From: Streptomyces sp. 378
Lineage (GTDB): Bacteria; Actinomycetota; Actinomycetes; Streptomycetales; Streptomycetaceae
DNA: 64,000 nucleotides
Reading direction: 5' to 3'
NCBI RefSeq assembly: GCF_030124145.1
Contig: NZ_JASKMS010000034.1
Location: 1 to 64,000, forward strand
The position numbers and the translations under genes are program-made. The notes beneath the pieces were generated by a model. It was not told the origin of the DNA. It saw only the letters and a list, made by a program, of their open reading frames with translations, and made no database searches. The stretch's first letter is position 1; each line of letters begins with the position of its first letter. Below are positions 21,973 through 30,272 of the stretch, piece by piece.

Positions 21973-24090
21973 ATGTCTGAGAACGTCGTCCACCTCCACA
22001 AGCCCACCGACCCCCCGACCCCCGACACCGCCCCCACCGTGCTCACCGTCGTGCCAGACGCGCCGCCGGCGCGACCCGTGCCGCTGTGGATCCGCTCCGG
22101 CCGCGCTGTGAAAACGGCCGTCACACACGAGCGCACACGGTCGACGGGGCGAGCCATGGCCCGGCACGCCTCCTACACGTTCAACGGCGGCCGGATCGTG
22201 GCCCGCCGCACCTGGGACGGCCGCACCGGCTCCCGCTACGAACGCATGATCCGAGCCGCCGAAGCCGCGGGGAACCTGGAAGCGGCTGAGGAGTGGGAGG
22301 AGCGGTTGCAGCGCTTCCGCGCCGCCCGGCATCACCGCCGCATGGACCTGCTGCACTCGCCCGTGGAGGCCGCCAAGGGCGTCGCCGTCGGCGCCGGCAT
22401 GAGCATCGGCACTCTGGTCGCCCTCGGCATCGTCATGGCCATCAACACCGGCCACTTCGGCGACGTCATCACCCCCCTGACCGCGACCATCGACTTCATA
22501 GCCCTGCTCATCCGGATCGTGCAGATCGTGTGGGGCCCGGCGCTCACTATCGCCCCGTTCCTCGCCCTGCTCGCCCTGTGGTCGGTTGGCCGCAAGCAGC
22601 ACGCCGCCCCCGCCTGGGCACTCCCCGCCAACGTCCGCAACGGCGAAGGTGAGCCGATCACGCCATCCATCGTGGTCAAGGCCCTGCGCGACCTCGGCGT
22701 GCCCGCGCTGCGCAACGCCATCAAGGAGATGGGCGACGCCGGCGCCTCGATGCTCGGCCCGATCCGGATCGCCGGATGCGGTGTCGAGGTCGACGTCACC
22801 CTCCCGTCGGGGGTGTCGACGGTCGAGGTGCAGCAGCGGCGGCGCAAGCTCGCCGAGAACCTCACCCGGCACGAGCACGAGGTGTTCATCACCATCCCTC
22901 AGGCCGCACGGACGGTGCGGCTGTGGATCGCCGACTCGGGTGCGCTGGATGAGCCGATCGGCCCGTCTCCGCTGGTCACCGACGAGACGATGACCGCCGA
23001 CTACGCCAAGGGCAAGGCGCCCTGGGGTCAGGACCTGCGCGGAGATGCTGCCGCGCTGAGCCTGTATCAGCGGCACCTGCTCATCACCGGGTTGTCGAAC
23101 CAGGGCAAGACCGTGGCCCTGCGTTCGCTGGCGCTGTGGCTGTCGCTGGACAAGTCGGTGCAGTTCCTCATGGGCGACCTCAAGGGCGTGGGCGACTGGG
23201 CCATGTTCGACGGGCTCGCCACGACCCTGATCCAGGGGCCGACGGATGAGCACGTGATCCAGGTGACCGAGATGGTCGAGGGCGCCGTGGACGAGATGAA
23301 CCGCCGTATCCAGGCTCCGCCCGGAACGACGTTCCCGCCGCTGATTGTGCTGGTCGACGAGGCACAGGTGGCGTTCATGTGCCCGGCCAAAGACGAGGAC
23401 AAGCGCCCCTACGGCGGCGCCAAGGCCAACTCCCGGTACTTCATGGCCGTCCGCAAGATTCACAACCAGGGCCGTGCGGTGAACGTGCTGATGTGGCAGG
23501 GCACCCAGGACCCGACCAACGAGAACCTTCCCAAGCTGGTCCGCGAGGGCGCCCACACCCGCGCATCCCTCGCCCTGGGCACCGAGTCACAGGCCCGCAT
23601 GGCCCTGGGGGACAAGGCCGTCGACGGGGGCGCCGCTCCGAACCTGCTGCGTCCGGGCCTGGACCGAGGAACCCTGGTCGTCGCTTCCGACGGCATCACC
23701 ATCCCGGCCGGACAGTCCTCGATCACGGTGCGCACGCACTACATCGACGACGACGCAGCCGAAGCCATCACCGACCGGGCCAAGGCCCTGCGCGACGGCG
23801 TCACCACCCTGCACGCCATCGAGCGCAGCGCTGAACACGACCCGCTCGCCGACATCGCCGCCGTCATCGGCGACGCGCCCCGCGTCCGTACCAAGGACGT
23901 CCTGGCGCGGCTCGCCACACGCAACGCGGACGCCTACGGCGGCTGGTCGTTCATCGACCTCAAGCGCGTCCTGGACGACGCCGGCGCCGAGCCCTACAAG
24001 TCCGACGGCGTCATGGTCGTCGCCCGCGACCGCGTCACCCGCGCCCTCGCCAACCGCGACACCGAGGGTTCCGCTTCCGCCGCCGAATGA
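21973..24090 (+). CDS. TraB-type FtsK/SpoIIIE conjugal translocase
   Basis: A 705-aa translocase. Pro-rich N-terminus; two membrane segments around 140-205 (GMSIGTLVALGIVMAI; LTIAPFLALLALWSV); ATPase core with Walker A GLSNQGKT at 373-380 and Walker B VLVDEAQ with D462/E463. The C-terminal winged helix (VLARLATRNADAYGGWSFIDLKRVL) is where TraB-type proteins bind 8-bp repeats in the transfer locus. It forms the pore for double-stranded DNA transfer. CAGGAG lies about 11 bases before the ATG. A CAGGGAG repeat cluster follows directly. Confidence 0.92.
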   Translation: MSENVVHLHKPTDPPTPDTAPTVLTVVPDAPPARPVPLWIRSGRAVKTAVTHERTRSTGRAMARHASYTFNGGRIVARRTWDGRTGSRYERMIRAAEAAGNLEAAEEWEERLQRFRAARHHRRMDLLHSPVEAAKGVAVGAGMSIGTLVALGIVMAINTGHFGDVITPLTATIDFIALLIRIVQIVWGPALTIAPFLALLALWSVGRKQHAAPAWALPANVRNGEGEPITPSIVVKALRDLGVPALRNAIKEMGDAGASMLGPIRIAGCGVEVDVTLPSGVSTVEVQQRRRKLAENLTRHEHEVFITIPQAARTVRLWIADSGALDEPIGPSPLVTDETMTADYAKGKAPWGQDLRGDAAALSLYQRHLLITGLSNQGKTVALRSLALWLSLDKSVQFLMGDLKGVGDWAMFDGLATTLIQGPTDEHVIQVTEMVEGAVDEMNRRIQAPPGTTFPPLIVLVDEAQVAFMCPAKDEDKRPYGGAKANSRYFMAVRKIHNQGRAVNVLMWQGTQDPTNENLPKLVREGAHTRASLALGTESQARMALGDKAVDGGAAPNLLRPGLDRGTLVVASDGITIPAGQSSITVRTHYIDDDAAEAITDRAKALRDGVTTLHAIERSAEHDPLADIAAVIGDAPRVRTKDVLARLATRNADAYGGWSFIDLKRVLDDAGAEPYKSDGVMVVARDRVTRALANRDTEGSASAAE

Positions 24091-24278
24091 CAGGGAGCCG
24101 ACCCCCGACGGGCCAGGGAGGCAGGGAGAACTCCCTCACCCCCTCCCTGACCCGCCTCCCTGGCCCTGACCTGCCTGAATGATCCATCAGGGAGCCAGGG
24201 AGCCAGGGAGGCCCGCAGGTCAGACCCCCGAAACACCCCTCCACAACGCCCCCCGAAGGGGGTGCCTCCGCCTCCCTG
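24091..24278. repeat. CAGGGAG repeat cluster, candidate clt transfer locus
   Basis: Nine exact copies of CAGGGAG within 188 bp: six direct (24091, 24114, 24122, 24188, 24196, 24204) and three inverted (24143, 24156, 24272). The three at 24188-24210 are spaced exactly 8 bp. Streptomyces clt loci next to traB hold 8-bp repeats bound by the TraB winged helix. The region also folds (24111-24127 against 24150-24165). Confidence 0.55.
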
Positions 24279-24302
24279 AACCGACACCGGAAGGGATTCC
24301 GT

Positions 24303-24764
24303 ATGTACCCCGAACAGCACGGCAAGGCCCCTGCCGAGAGGGCCGTGGAAGTCCACCACCCCACCCCCATCACCCCGGCCGCCGTGTCGCCGGCGCCGCT
24401 CGTTCCCGTCCAGCCGCACGGCGTGCCATCGGTCGCGAGCGTCGTCCTGCCCGACGGCCGTGTCGTCACCGGCTACGCCATGAGCCCCGTCCAGCCCGAG
24501 CCGGTCGCGGCCAAGCCGCCGGTCTCTCGCGCGGCGGTGAACGTCGCCCTCGGGGGCGTCGGGTTCCTCGCGGTGTGCGGCGGCCTGCTGCTGCTCACCA
24601 CGTTCATCACCGCCCTGACCGCGCTCATCACTCAGCTCATCACCCTCGCCGCCGTCATCTTCGGCGGATGGATCGCCCTGCAGGTCTTCAGCGCGAGCGG
24701 CTCGGGTGGCAACACCTTCAACATCCGCAAGGCCGTCTTCAAGCGCAACCACTTCAACGGCTGA
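24303..24764 (+). CDS. Membrane protein, Spd-like
   Basis: A 153-aa protein: Pro-rich N-terminal half, then two hydrophobic stretches (VALGGVGFLAVCGGLLLLT; LITLAAVIFGGWIALQVF) and a basic tail. GGAAGG lies before the ATG. Its position after traB and the repeat cluster fits a spread protein; no named family recognised. Confidence 0.62.
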   Translation: MYPEQHGKAPAERAVEVHHPTPITPAAVSPAPLVPVQPHGVPSVASVVLPDGRVVTGYAMSPVQPEPVAAKPPVSRAAVNVALGGVGFLAVCGGLLLLTTFITALTALITQLITLAAVIFGGWIALQVFSASGSGGNTFNIRKAVFKRNHFNG

Positions 24765-24775
24765 CAGGAGCCCAC

Positions 24776-25243
24776 GTGTTCGAGATCCGCGTCATCTGCG
24801 ACCCCGCCGACACCGACCGCGTCACCACCGCACTGACCACCGCATTCACCACCGGCGTCTTGCGTCGGCGCCGGACCCGCGACGGCGCGCGCACCCGCCT
24901 CTACCTCACCGCCGACCACATCCCCGACCCTGCGGACTGGCCCAGCCCCGAGCAGGCGTACGCCAAGGCCCCGAGCATCGTGAGCGAGATCGGCTGGACC
25001 GCGCGCACCATCGCCACGGCCGAGTGCTTCACCGAGCTGGACCGTGAGTTCTACCTGCGCAAGGCCGCCCTGCTGGACCGCATCGCGCTCATGGACGAAC
25101 CCGAGGATCTCTTCAGCGAAGCCACCGAGACCGCCCATGCGGCGGCTCTGTCCCTGATGGACACGGACCAGCCCGGCCTCATCTGCGACCCGCGCGCTTA
25201 CGTCCGCCAGCAGTACGCCCTCCTGACCGTCAACGACCAGTAG
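24776..25243 (+). CDS. Conserved element protein, unknown
   Basis: A 155-aa soluble protein beginning VFEIRVICDPADTDRVTTAL, an alpha/beta start that recalls a ferredoxin-like fold; the rest is helical. GTG start with CAGGAG seven bases before. A terminator follows. No function can be assigned. Confidence 0.6.
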   Translation: MFEIRVICDPADTDRVTTALTTAFTTGVLRRRRTRDGARTRLYLTADHIPDPADWPSPEQAYAKAPSIVSEIGWTARTIATAECFTELDREFYLRKAALLDRIALMDEPEDLFSEATETAHAAALSLMDTDQPGLICDPRAYVRQQYALLTVNDQ

Positions 25244-25249
25244 CTACGC

Positions 25250-25294
25250 CAAGGGCGGCCCCCTCATCTCGCCAAAGATCCAGGGCCGCCCTTG
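25250..25294 (+). terminator. Terminator after transfer operon
   Basis: Perfect 12-bp stem CAAGGGCGGCCC (25250-25261) / GGGCCGCCCTTG (25283-25294) with a 21-nt loop, directly after the stop at 25243. Confidence 0.72.
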
Positions 25295-25333
25295 TCCAAC
25301 CGTCCTCAACAGACCTGTTGGAGGTCTCCCAGC

Positions 25334-26062
25334 ATGACGCAACCCATCACCATCCGGCGAGTGCGCGGCGAACAGCCCCGCTTGCTGGATCTCTTCTGCT
25401 GCGCCGGCGGTGCGGCCGTGGGCTACGCCCGCGCCGGTTTCGCCGTCGACGGCTGCGACATCGCCGACCGATTCAACTACCCCTTCCCCCGCCACCAGGG
25501 CGACGCGCTCACCTACCTCGCCCACCTCCTGGAGACGGGCGGCATCCGCCGGTACACGTTCGTGCACGCCTCCCCGCCGTGCCAGCACGGCTGTGCGCTG
25601 ACCGTGGGCACTAATGCTTCGCAGGGTTGGGGCCGCGCGCACGTCGACCTGGTGGCGCCTACTCGTGAGCTGCTGGACGCGTCGGGTCTGCCGTACGTGA
25701 TCGAGCAGCCCAACGGGCGCGCGAAGATCCGCAAAGACCTCACCCTGTGCGGGGAGATGTTCGGGCTCGGGGTGATCCGGCACCGCAACTTCGAGGCCGG
25801 CGGCTGGAGCGTCACCCAGCCCGCGCATCGCCCGCACAGGGGCCGGGTGCGCGGCTACCGACACGGCCGGTACTTCGACGGCCCGTACGTGGCCGCATAC
25901 GGCAACGGCGGTGGCAAGCCGTCGGTTCCGGAGCTGCAAGCGGCGATGGGCATCGACTGGACCGACGTGCGCGAGGAACTCACAGAAGCCATCCCGCCCG
26001 CCTACACCGAGCACATCGGCGCCGCGTTCCTCGCCACAGCCACGCTGGGGGTGGCGGCATGA
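25334..26062 (+). CDS. DNA cytosine-5 methyltransferase-like protein
   Basis: A 242-aa SAM-dependent enzyme. Motif I is LLDLFCCAGGAAVGYARAGF; motif IV is SPPCQ with C83; the usual ENV of motif VI reads EQPN at 124-127; AMGIDW near the end is typical of short phage and plasmid C5-methylase-like proteins. It is smaller than classical Dcm enzymes and has little target-recognition domain. It may protect or mark the replicating element. GGAGG at about 25319. The stop overlaps the Prim-Pol start (ATGA). Confidence 0.8.
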   Translation: MTQPITIRRVRGEQPRLLDLFCCAGGAAVGYARAGFAVDGCDIADRFNYPFPRHQGDALTYLAHLLETGGIRRYTFVHASPPCQHGCALTVGTNASQGWGRAHVDLVAPTRELLDASGLPYVIEQPNGRAKIRKDLTLCGEMFGLGVIRHRNFEAGGWSVTQPAHRPHRGRVRGYRHGRYFDGPYVAAYGNGGGKPSVPELQAAMGIDWTDVREELTEAIPPAYTEHIGAAFLATATLGVAA

Positions 26063-26907
26063 GCATGCAGCCCGAACCGCTGCGGACCGCGCTGACGCTG
26101 GCCGCTGCCAGCGTGCCGGTGCTGCCCTTACGCCGGGGCAAGGTGCCCTTCGGCAACTGCCGCTCTTGCGCGGACAACGCGTGCGGCGGACGTCCCAACA
26201 TGAAAGCCCCGGGCCCGTGCCGGTGCCCCGGCGTCTGCCACGCATGGGCCGCCGCCACCACCGATGCGGCCGTCCTTGCCTCCCCGGCCTGGACGACTGC
26301 ATGGCGGCGGGCTGTCGCAGTCGCCTACCACCCCGGCGGCGCCGGACTGACCGTGGTTGACCTGGACGACGCCGACGCCATCGCATGGGCCCGCACCGCC
26401 CTGCCCGCCACCCGGACCGTGCCGACGACGCGCGGTCAGCACTGGATCTACCGGGGCGCCATGACGTCCCGCAACGCGGTACGCCCCGGTGTGGACATCA
26501 AGTCGTCCATGGCCTACGCCCGCTATCTCGGGCCCGGCACCGGCCACATGGTGGACCTACCGGACGCCGTGCGTGCCCTCGCGGTGATGAAGCCGCCTGC
26601 GGTCAGCCCGGCGCCGCACGCCGTCACCGTGCCGGCGGGGCCCGGGGGCGGGGAGTGCCCGCACCGCACGCCGACGTACCTGGAGCATGGCATTGCCATG
26701 GCCGTGCAGCGCATCACCGAGGCTCGCAGCGCCGTGCACGCGACCGTCTACCGGACGTTCCTCGCCGTGCTGTCGACGCACGGCCGATGCGGCTGCCTCA
26801 CCGACACCCACGTCAACCGGCTGTTCACCGCCGCGCAGGCCAAGGGCGAGTCCCCCCGGCACTGCATCGACGCGTGGACCAACGCCCTGACCACGTTGGG
26901 ACTGTGA
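26059..26907 (+). CDS. Bifunctional primase/polymerase (Prim-Pol)
   Basis: A 282-aa Prim-Pol-type protein. Metal motif VVDLDDADA and the downstream TTRGQHWIYRG histidine motif are visible, together with the family opening VPVLPLRRGKVPF and CPGVCHAWAAATTD. Prim-Pol proteins are one known class of AICE replication initiators, so this is likely part of the replication module and replaces the RepSA type of element 1. The next gene, three bases after the stop, encodes a probable helicase partner. Confidence 0.85.
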   Translation: MSMQPEPLRTALTLAAASVPVLPLRRGKVPFGNCRSCADNACGGRPNMKAPGPCRCPGVCHAWAAATTDAAVLASPAWTTAWRRAVAVAYHPGGAGLTVVDLDDADAIAWARTALPATRTVPTTRGQHWIYRGAMTSRNAVRPGVDIKSSMAYARYLGPGTGHMVDLPDAVRALAVMKPPAVSPAPHAVTVPAGPGGGECPHRTPTYLEHGIAMAVQRITEARSAVHATVYRTFLAVLSTHGRCGCLTDTHVNRLFTAAQAKGESPRHCIDAWTNALTTLGL

Positions 26908-26910
26908 CCC

Positions 26911-28386
26911 GTGTCCGACGACGACAAGAACCCCGCCCGACAGGTCATCACCGACTACGCGCAGTCCCACTTCCGGTACTTCCGCACCGTGGACGGGACC
27001 GTGTATGCGCAGCGCACCGGCCACCCCGTGGCCCGTCCGATCCGCTCCCAGGGCACGACCGGGAGCCACCGGCAGGAACTCATGGTCGGCCTCTTCCGTG
27101 ACGGGGTCGGCGTCTTCAACGGAACCGCCCTCAAGGAGGCGTTGGACTTGATCGAGGCTCTCGCCCTCACCGAGCAGGTACAGCCCACCCACATCCGCGT
27201 GGCCCCCGGATTCGACGGGGCCACCTGGCTCGACCTCGGCCGCGACGATGGCCGGTCTGTCCGCATCCACCCCACTGGCTGGGACATCCGCGTCCCCGAC
27301 CCCGAGGAGGTGTGCTGGCGGCGCACCCAGCTCACCGGGGAACTCCCCGTGCCCGCCAGGGACACCAACGGCAAGGGCATCGACCTGCTGATGCGGCTGT
27401 GCAACTTCGCCGACGCCAAGACCGAGGCCCTGGCCATCGCGTGGCTCATCGGCTGCCTGGAGCCGTCCGTGCCCGTCCCCGCCCCGTTCCTTACCGGCCC
27501 GCAGGGCGCCGGCAAGTCGACCGGTGGGCGGATGCTCGTGCGGATCATCGAGGGCATGACCGGCGACCTGCGCAGGGCGCCCAAGGACGAAGAGAACATG
27601 ATCACGGCGGTCGCGGCGGGGTGGATCACTGCCCTGGACAACCTCTCCCACCTGCCCCCGGACCTGTCCGACCTCATGTGCTGCGTCATCACCGGGGCCG
27701 AGAGCATCAAACGCGCGCTGTTCACCGACGGCGACGTCGTCCGCTCCCGCTACCGGCGGCCCATGCTGCTGACCGGCATCGACGTCGGCGTGATCCGCCC
27801 CGACCTCGCCGAACGGCTCCTCACCCTGCGCCTGGAGCGCCCCCGGGTGCGGCGCACCGAAGCAGAGCTGTGGGCGGAGTATGCCGAGATCCTGCCCGTC
27901 GTCCTCGGCTCTCTGCTCGACCTGACCGTGAAGGTCCGCGCGGTGCAGGCCGAGACTCCGACCGATCTGCGGATGGCCGACTTCGCCCACCTGTGCGCGC
28001 AGCTCGACGCGGCCACCGGCTTTGGGACGCTGGAGGCGTACCGGGCCAGCCTGGACGACTTGAACGACGACGTGATCGAGGGTGATCTCCTGGCGCAGAC
28101 GGTCCTCAAGTACGCCGCCGACCTCACCCCGGGCGAAGAGGTACGGATGACGTCGGCGGAGTGGCTGCACGCCCTGACCGGCCTCTACAGCGGCGAGGAA
28201 TGCCGCCCCCTGCCCAAGGGCTGGCCCACCACCGGCAAGGTGCTCTCCGACCGGCTGAGGCGCATCCAGCCCACCCTTGCCGCGCGGGGCGTCCTGGTCG
28301 ACTGGGGCCGCACCAGCGCCGCCCGCTACATCGAACTCAGCCGCCAGGCCCCGCCCCCGCCGCCCGAGCAGCAGACCGCGTTCTGA
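26911..28386 (+). CDS. P-loop ATPase, probable replicative helicase partner of Prim-Pol
   Basis: A 491-aa ATPase. Walker A is GPQGAGKS at 196-203; later ITALDNLSHLP acts as Walker B and LLTGIDVGVIRPDLAERLL as a sensor/arginine-finger region, as in superfamily 3/D5-like plasmid and phage helicases. A C-terminal winged-helix part (TGKVLSDRLRRIQPTLAARG) follows. GTG start three bases after the Prim-Pol stop; it likely unwinds the element origin. Confidence 0.75.
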   Translation: MSDDDKNPARQVITDYAQSHFRYFRTVDGTVYAQRTGHPVARPIRSQGTTGSHRQELMVGLFRDGVGVFNGTALKEALDLIEALALTEQVQPTHIRVAPGFDGATWLDLGRDDGRSVRIHPTGWDIRVPDPEEVCWRRTQLTGELPVPARDTNGKGIDLLMRLCNFADAKTEALAIAWLIGCLEPSVPVPAPFLTGPQGAGKSTGGRMLVRIIEGMTGDLRRAPKDEENMITAVAAGWITALDNLSHLPPDLSDLMCCVITGAESIKRALFTDGDVVRSRYRRPMLLTGIDVGVIRPDLAERLLTLRLERPRVRRTEAELWAEYAEILPVVLGSLLDLTVKVRAVQAETPTDLRMADFAHLCAQLDAATGFGTLEAYRASLDDLNDDVIEGDLLAQTVLKYAADLTPGEEVRMTSAEWLHALTGLYSGEECRPLPKGWPTTGKVLSDRLRRIQPTLAARGVLVDWGRTSAARYIELSRQAPPPPPEQQTAF

Positions 28387-28410
28387 CCGCACTCCCGGAC
28401 AGGCGGACAA

Positions 28411-28450
28411 GCAAGAGGAGCACGGCGCGCCGATGGGGTGCTCCTCTTGC
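28411..28450 (+). terminator. Terminator after helicase gene
   Basis: Perfect 13-bp stem GCAAGAGGAGCAC (28411-28423) / GTGCTCCTCTTGC (28438-28450), 24 bp after the stop. Confidence 0.75.
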
Positions 28451-28569
28451 TGTTCGGCGGCGACAGCCGCCCTGTACAGGTCGCGCCGCGAAGCGGCCCG
28501 TTCTTCAAGCCCTGAGCGGACGTAAGACCACAGACGCCACCCCTGTCTTTTTCCTAAGTAGGGAAGATC

Positions 28570-28774
28570 TGCGTCACTGCGTCACCACGGGCCCGACAGA
28601 CGGCCGCTCACCTGCGGCAACAGCAGTGACGCAGACGGCGAATCCCGCGTCATCGCGCGTCATCAACGTCACCCCGTGACGAGCGCCCACGTCATCGGTG
28701 ACACAGGACCCGCCCGCTGCGTCACCGGAACCCGCAGGTCAGACGCCTGATTGACGCAGGTGACGCGATGACGC
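28570..28774. repeat. GCGTCA iteron-like cluster, candidate origin or Xis/Int sites
   Basis: Nine exact copies of GCGTCA in either direction within about 205 bp: 28571, 28579, 28647, 28657, 28719 (direct) and 28627, 28752, 28761, 28769 (as TGACGC), plus near matches. The stretch has no gene (28387-28864). Lying between the replication genes and xis, it may be the replication origin or a regulatory site cluster. Confidence 0.55.
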
Positions 28775-28864
28775 AGAAATCCGCACCTCGGACAGGCACG
28801 GCCACGTAAGGCCCAGCCCTCAACACATCCCGTTTGCAGGCTCACCTCCAAGAGGAGTTGTGGC

Positions 28865-29062
28865 ATGAACTCCCCCCTGCCCACGAGTCACCAAGCCCTG
28901 ACCGTCCCGGAGGTAATGAGCGCCCTCCGGATGAGCCGCTTCAAGGTCTACGACCTGATCCGGAGTAAGCGACTCCCGAGTTTCACCGAAGGGCGTTTGC
29001 GCCGCGTTCCGGCAGACGCGGTGGCCACGTACATGAAGAACCGTCTTGAGGAGGCCGCCTGA
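28865..29062 (+). CDS. xis: Excisionase of element 2
   Basis: A 65-aa MerR/AlpA-type helix-turn-helix protein: ALTVPEVMSALRMSRFKVYD, then IRSKRLPSFTEGRLRRVPA. It aligns well with the excisionase of element 1. AGAGGAG lies nine bases before ATG 28865. Its stop overlaps the int start (TGATG). Confidence 0.9.
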   Translation: MNSPLPTSHQALTVPEVMSALRMSRFKVYDLIRSKRLPSFTEGRLRRVPADAVATYMKNRLEEAA

Positions 29063-30204
29063 TGGCGCGCAAGCGAAACCCGAACGGTGCCGGAAGCATC
29101 TGGCAGCGAAAGGACGGCCGTTACGAGGGTCGCGTGTACGTTCCTCAGCCGGACGGCACCCGCGCCCGCAAGACGGTCTACGGCAACACGTGGGAGGAGT
29201 GCGACGAGAAGCGTCAAGAACTGGTGCGCCGCGCCCGTCAGGGCATCCCGACGCCCACCCGTTCCGCCAAGCTCTCCGAGTGGCTGCCGTACTGGCTGAC
29301 GCAGTACATCGAACCGCGCCGCAAGCTGAGCACGTACGACAAGTACGAGATGCACGTGCGCCGCTACCTGGTCCCTGTGCTGGGCACCAAGCGGCTGGAG
29401 TCGCTCAGCGTCGCCGACGTGCGTTGCTTCACCACACGCATGCAGAACGTCAGCACGGCCGCGACCGCGAAGGAAGCGCACCGCGTGCTCCGTACCGCGC
29501 TCACGGCGGCCGTGCGCGAGGAACTCATCACGCGCAACGTCGCATCGCTCGTGGAACCGCCCCGAGTGAAGCAACGCGAGATCAGTCCCTGGTCCCTGGA
29601 GGAGACGCTGACTTTCCTGGAGGCCGCACGGCGAGACCCGCTCTACGCCGCGTTCGTCTTGGCCATCGCTATGGGCCTGCGGCGCGGTGAACTGGTGGGC
29701 CTGCGCTGGTCGGACGTGGACCTGGACAACCGCGTCTTGCACGTACGCCAGCAGACGCAGCGCCGGCGCGGCACGCTCTACGACGACGACCCCAAGAGCC
29801 GCCGCCGGCGCGTGATCCCGATGCCCGCGTTGTGCATCGCGCCGCTTCGCTGGCACCGACTGCGGCAGCGGGAAATGTTCGCGCGTACCGGGGTTGAGTG
29901 GTCAGAGAAGGGCTACATCTTCGCGACGCGGAATGGTCGCCCGGTGGAGCCGCGGAATGTCTACCGGTCGTTCACGCGGGTGGCTGCTGATGCGGGGCTG
30001 CGAGTGGTCCGGCTGCACGACGCCCGGCACGGCTGCGCCACGCTGCTGACGGCGGCCGGTGTCGCGCCGCGCGTCATCATGGAGATCCTCGGCCACAGCC
30101 AGATCAGCATCACGATGGATGTGTACACGCACGTCGTGCACGACACCCAGCGGGAGGCAATTAGCCACATGGACCGGCTACTTAAGCGCCGTCTTCCCAC
30201 TTGA
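29062..30204 (+). CDS. int: Tyrosine-recombinase integrase of element 2
   Basis: A 380-aa integrase, homologous to that of element 1 along the whole length, including RKRNPNGAG at the N-terminus. Catalytic residues R207, H319, R322, H345 and Y355 are present. It should recombine the same 48-bp tRNA-Arg core. Unlike element 1, the gene lies 1.28 kb from the att core because a membrane-protein gene is inserted between. A terminator follows. Confidence 0.95.
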   Translation: MARKRNPNGAGSIWQRKDGRYEGRVYVPQPDGTRARKTVYGNTWEECDEKRQELVRRARQGIPTPTRSAKLSEWLPYWLTQYIEPRRKLSTYDKYEMHVRRYLVPVLGTKRLESLSVADVRCFTTRMQNVSTAATAKEAHRVLRTALTAAVREELITRNVASLVEPPRVKQREISPWSLEETLTFLEAARRDPLYAAFVLAIAMGLRRGELVGLRWSDVDLDNRVLHVRQQTQRRRGTLYDDDPKSRRRRVIPMPALCIAPLRWHRLRQREMFARTGVEWSEKGYIFATRNGRPVEPRNVYRSFTRVAADAGLRVVRLHDARHGCATLLTAAGVAPRVIMEILGHSQISITMDVYTHVVHDTQREAISHMDRLLKRRLPT

Positions 30205-30215
30205 GTAAGCGACCG

Positions 30216-30257
30216 ATGCGTCATGTTCCTGCCGTCGCAGGCAGGAACATGACGCAT
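30216..30257. terminator. Terminator after int of element 2
   Basis: Perfect 18-bp stem ATGCGTCATGTTCCTGCC (30216-30233) and its complement (30240-30257) with a GTCGCA loop. It lies between the convergent int and membrane-protein genes, so it can serve both. Confidence 0.82.
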
Positions 30258-30272
30258 CACTAGGTCGCGCTG

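Noticed and set aside
21691..23556. 621-aa open frame opposite traB and its upstream genes
   Set aside because: It is antisense to genes with clear ATPase motifs and has no recognisable domain; a product of high GC codon bias.
26557..28410. 617-aa minus-strand frame over the Prim-Pol/helicase genes
   Set aside because: Sense strand holds Walker A and operon overlaps; the antisense frame has none.
28570..28774. CRISPR array
   Set aside because: The repeats are only 6 bp, occur on both strands and have irregular spacing; there are no cas genes in the window.
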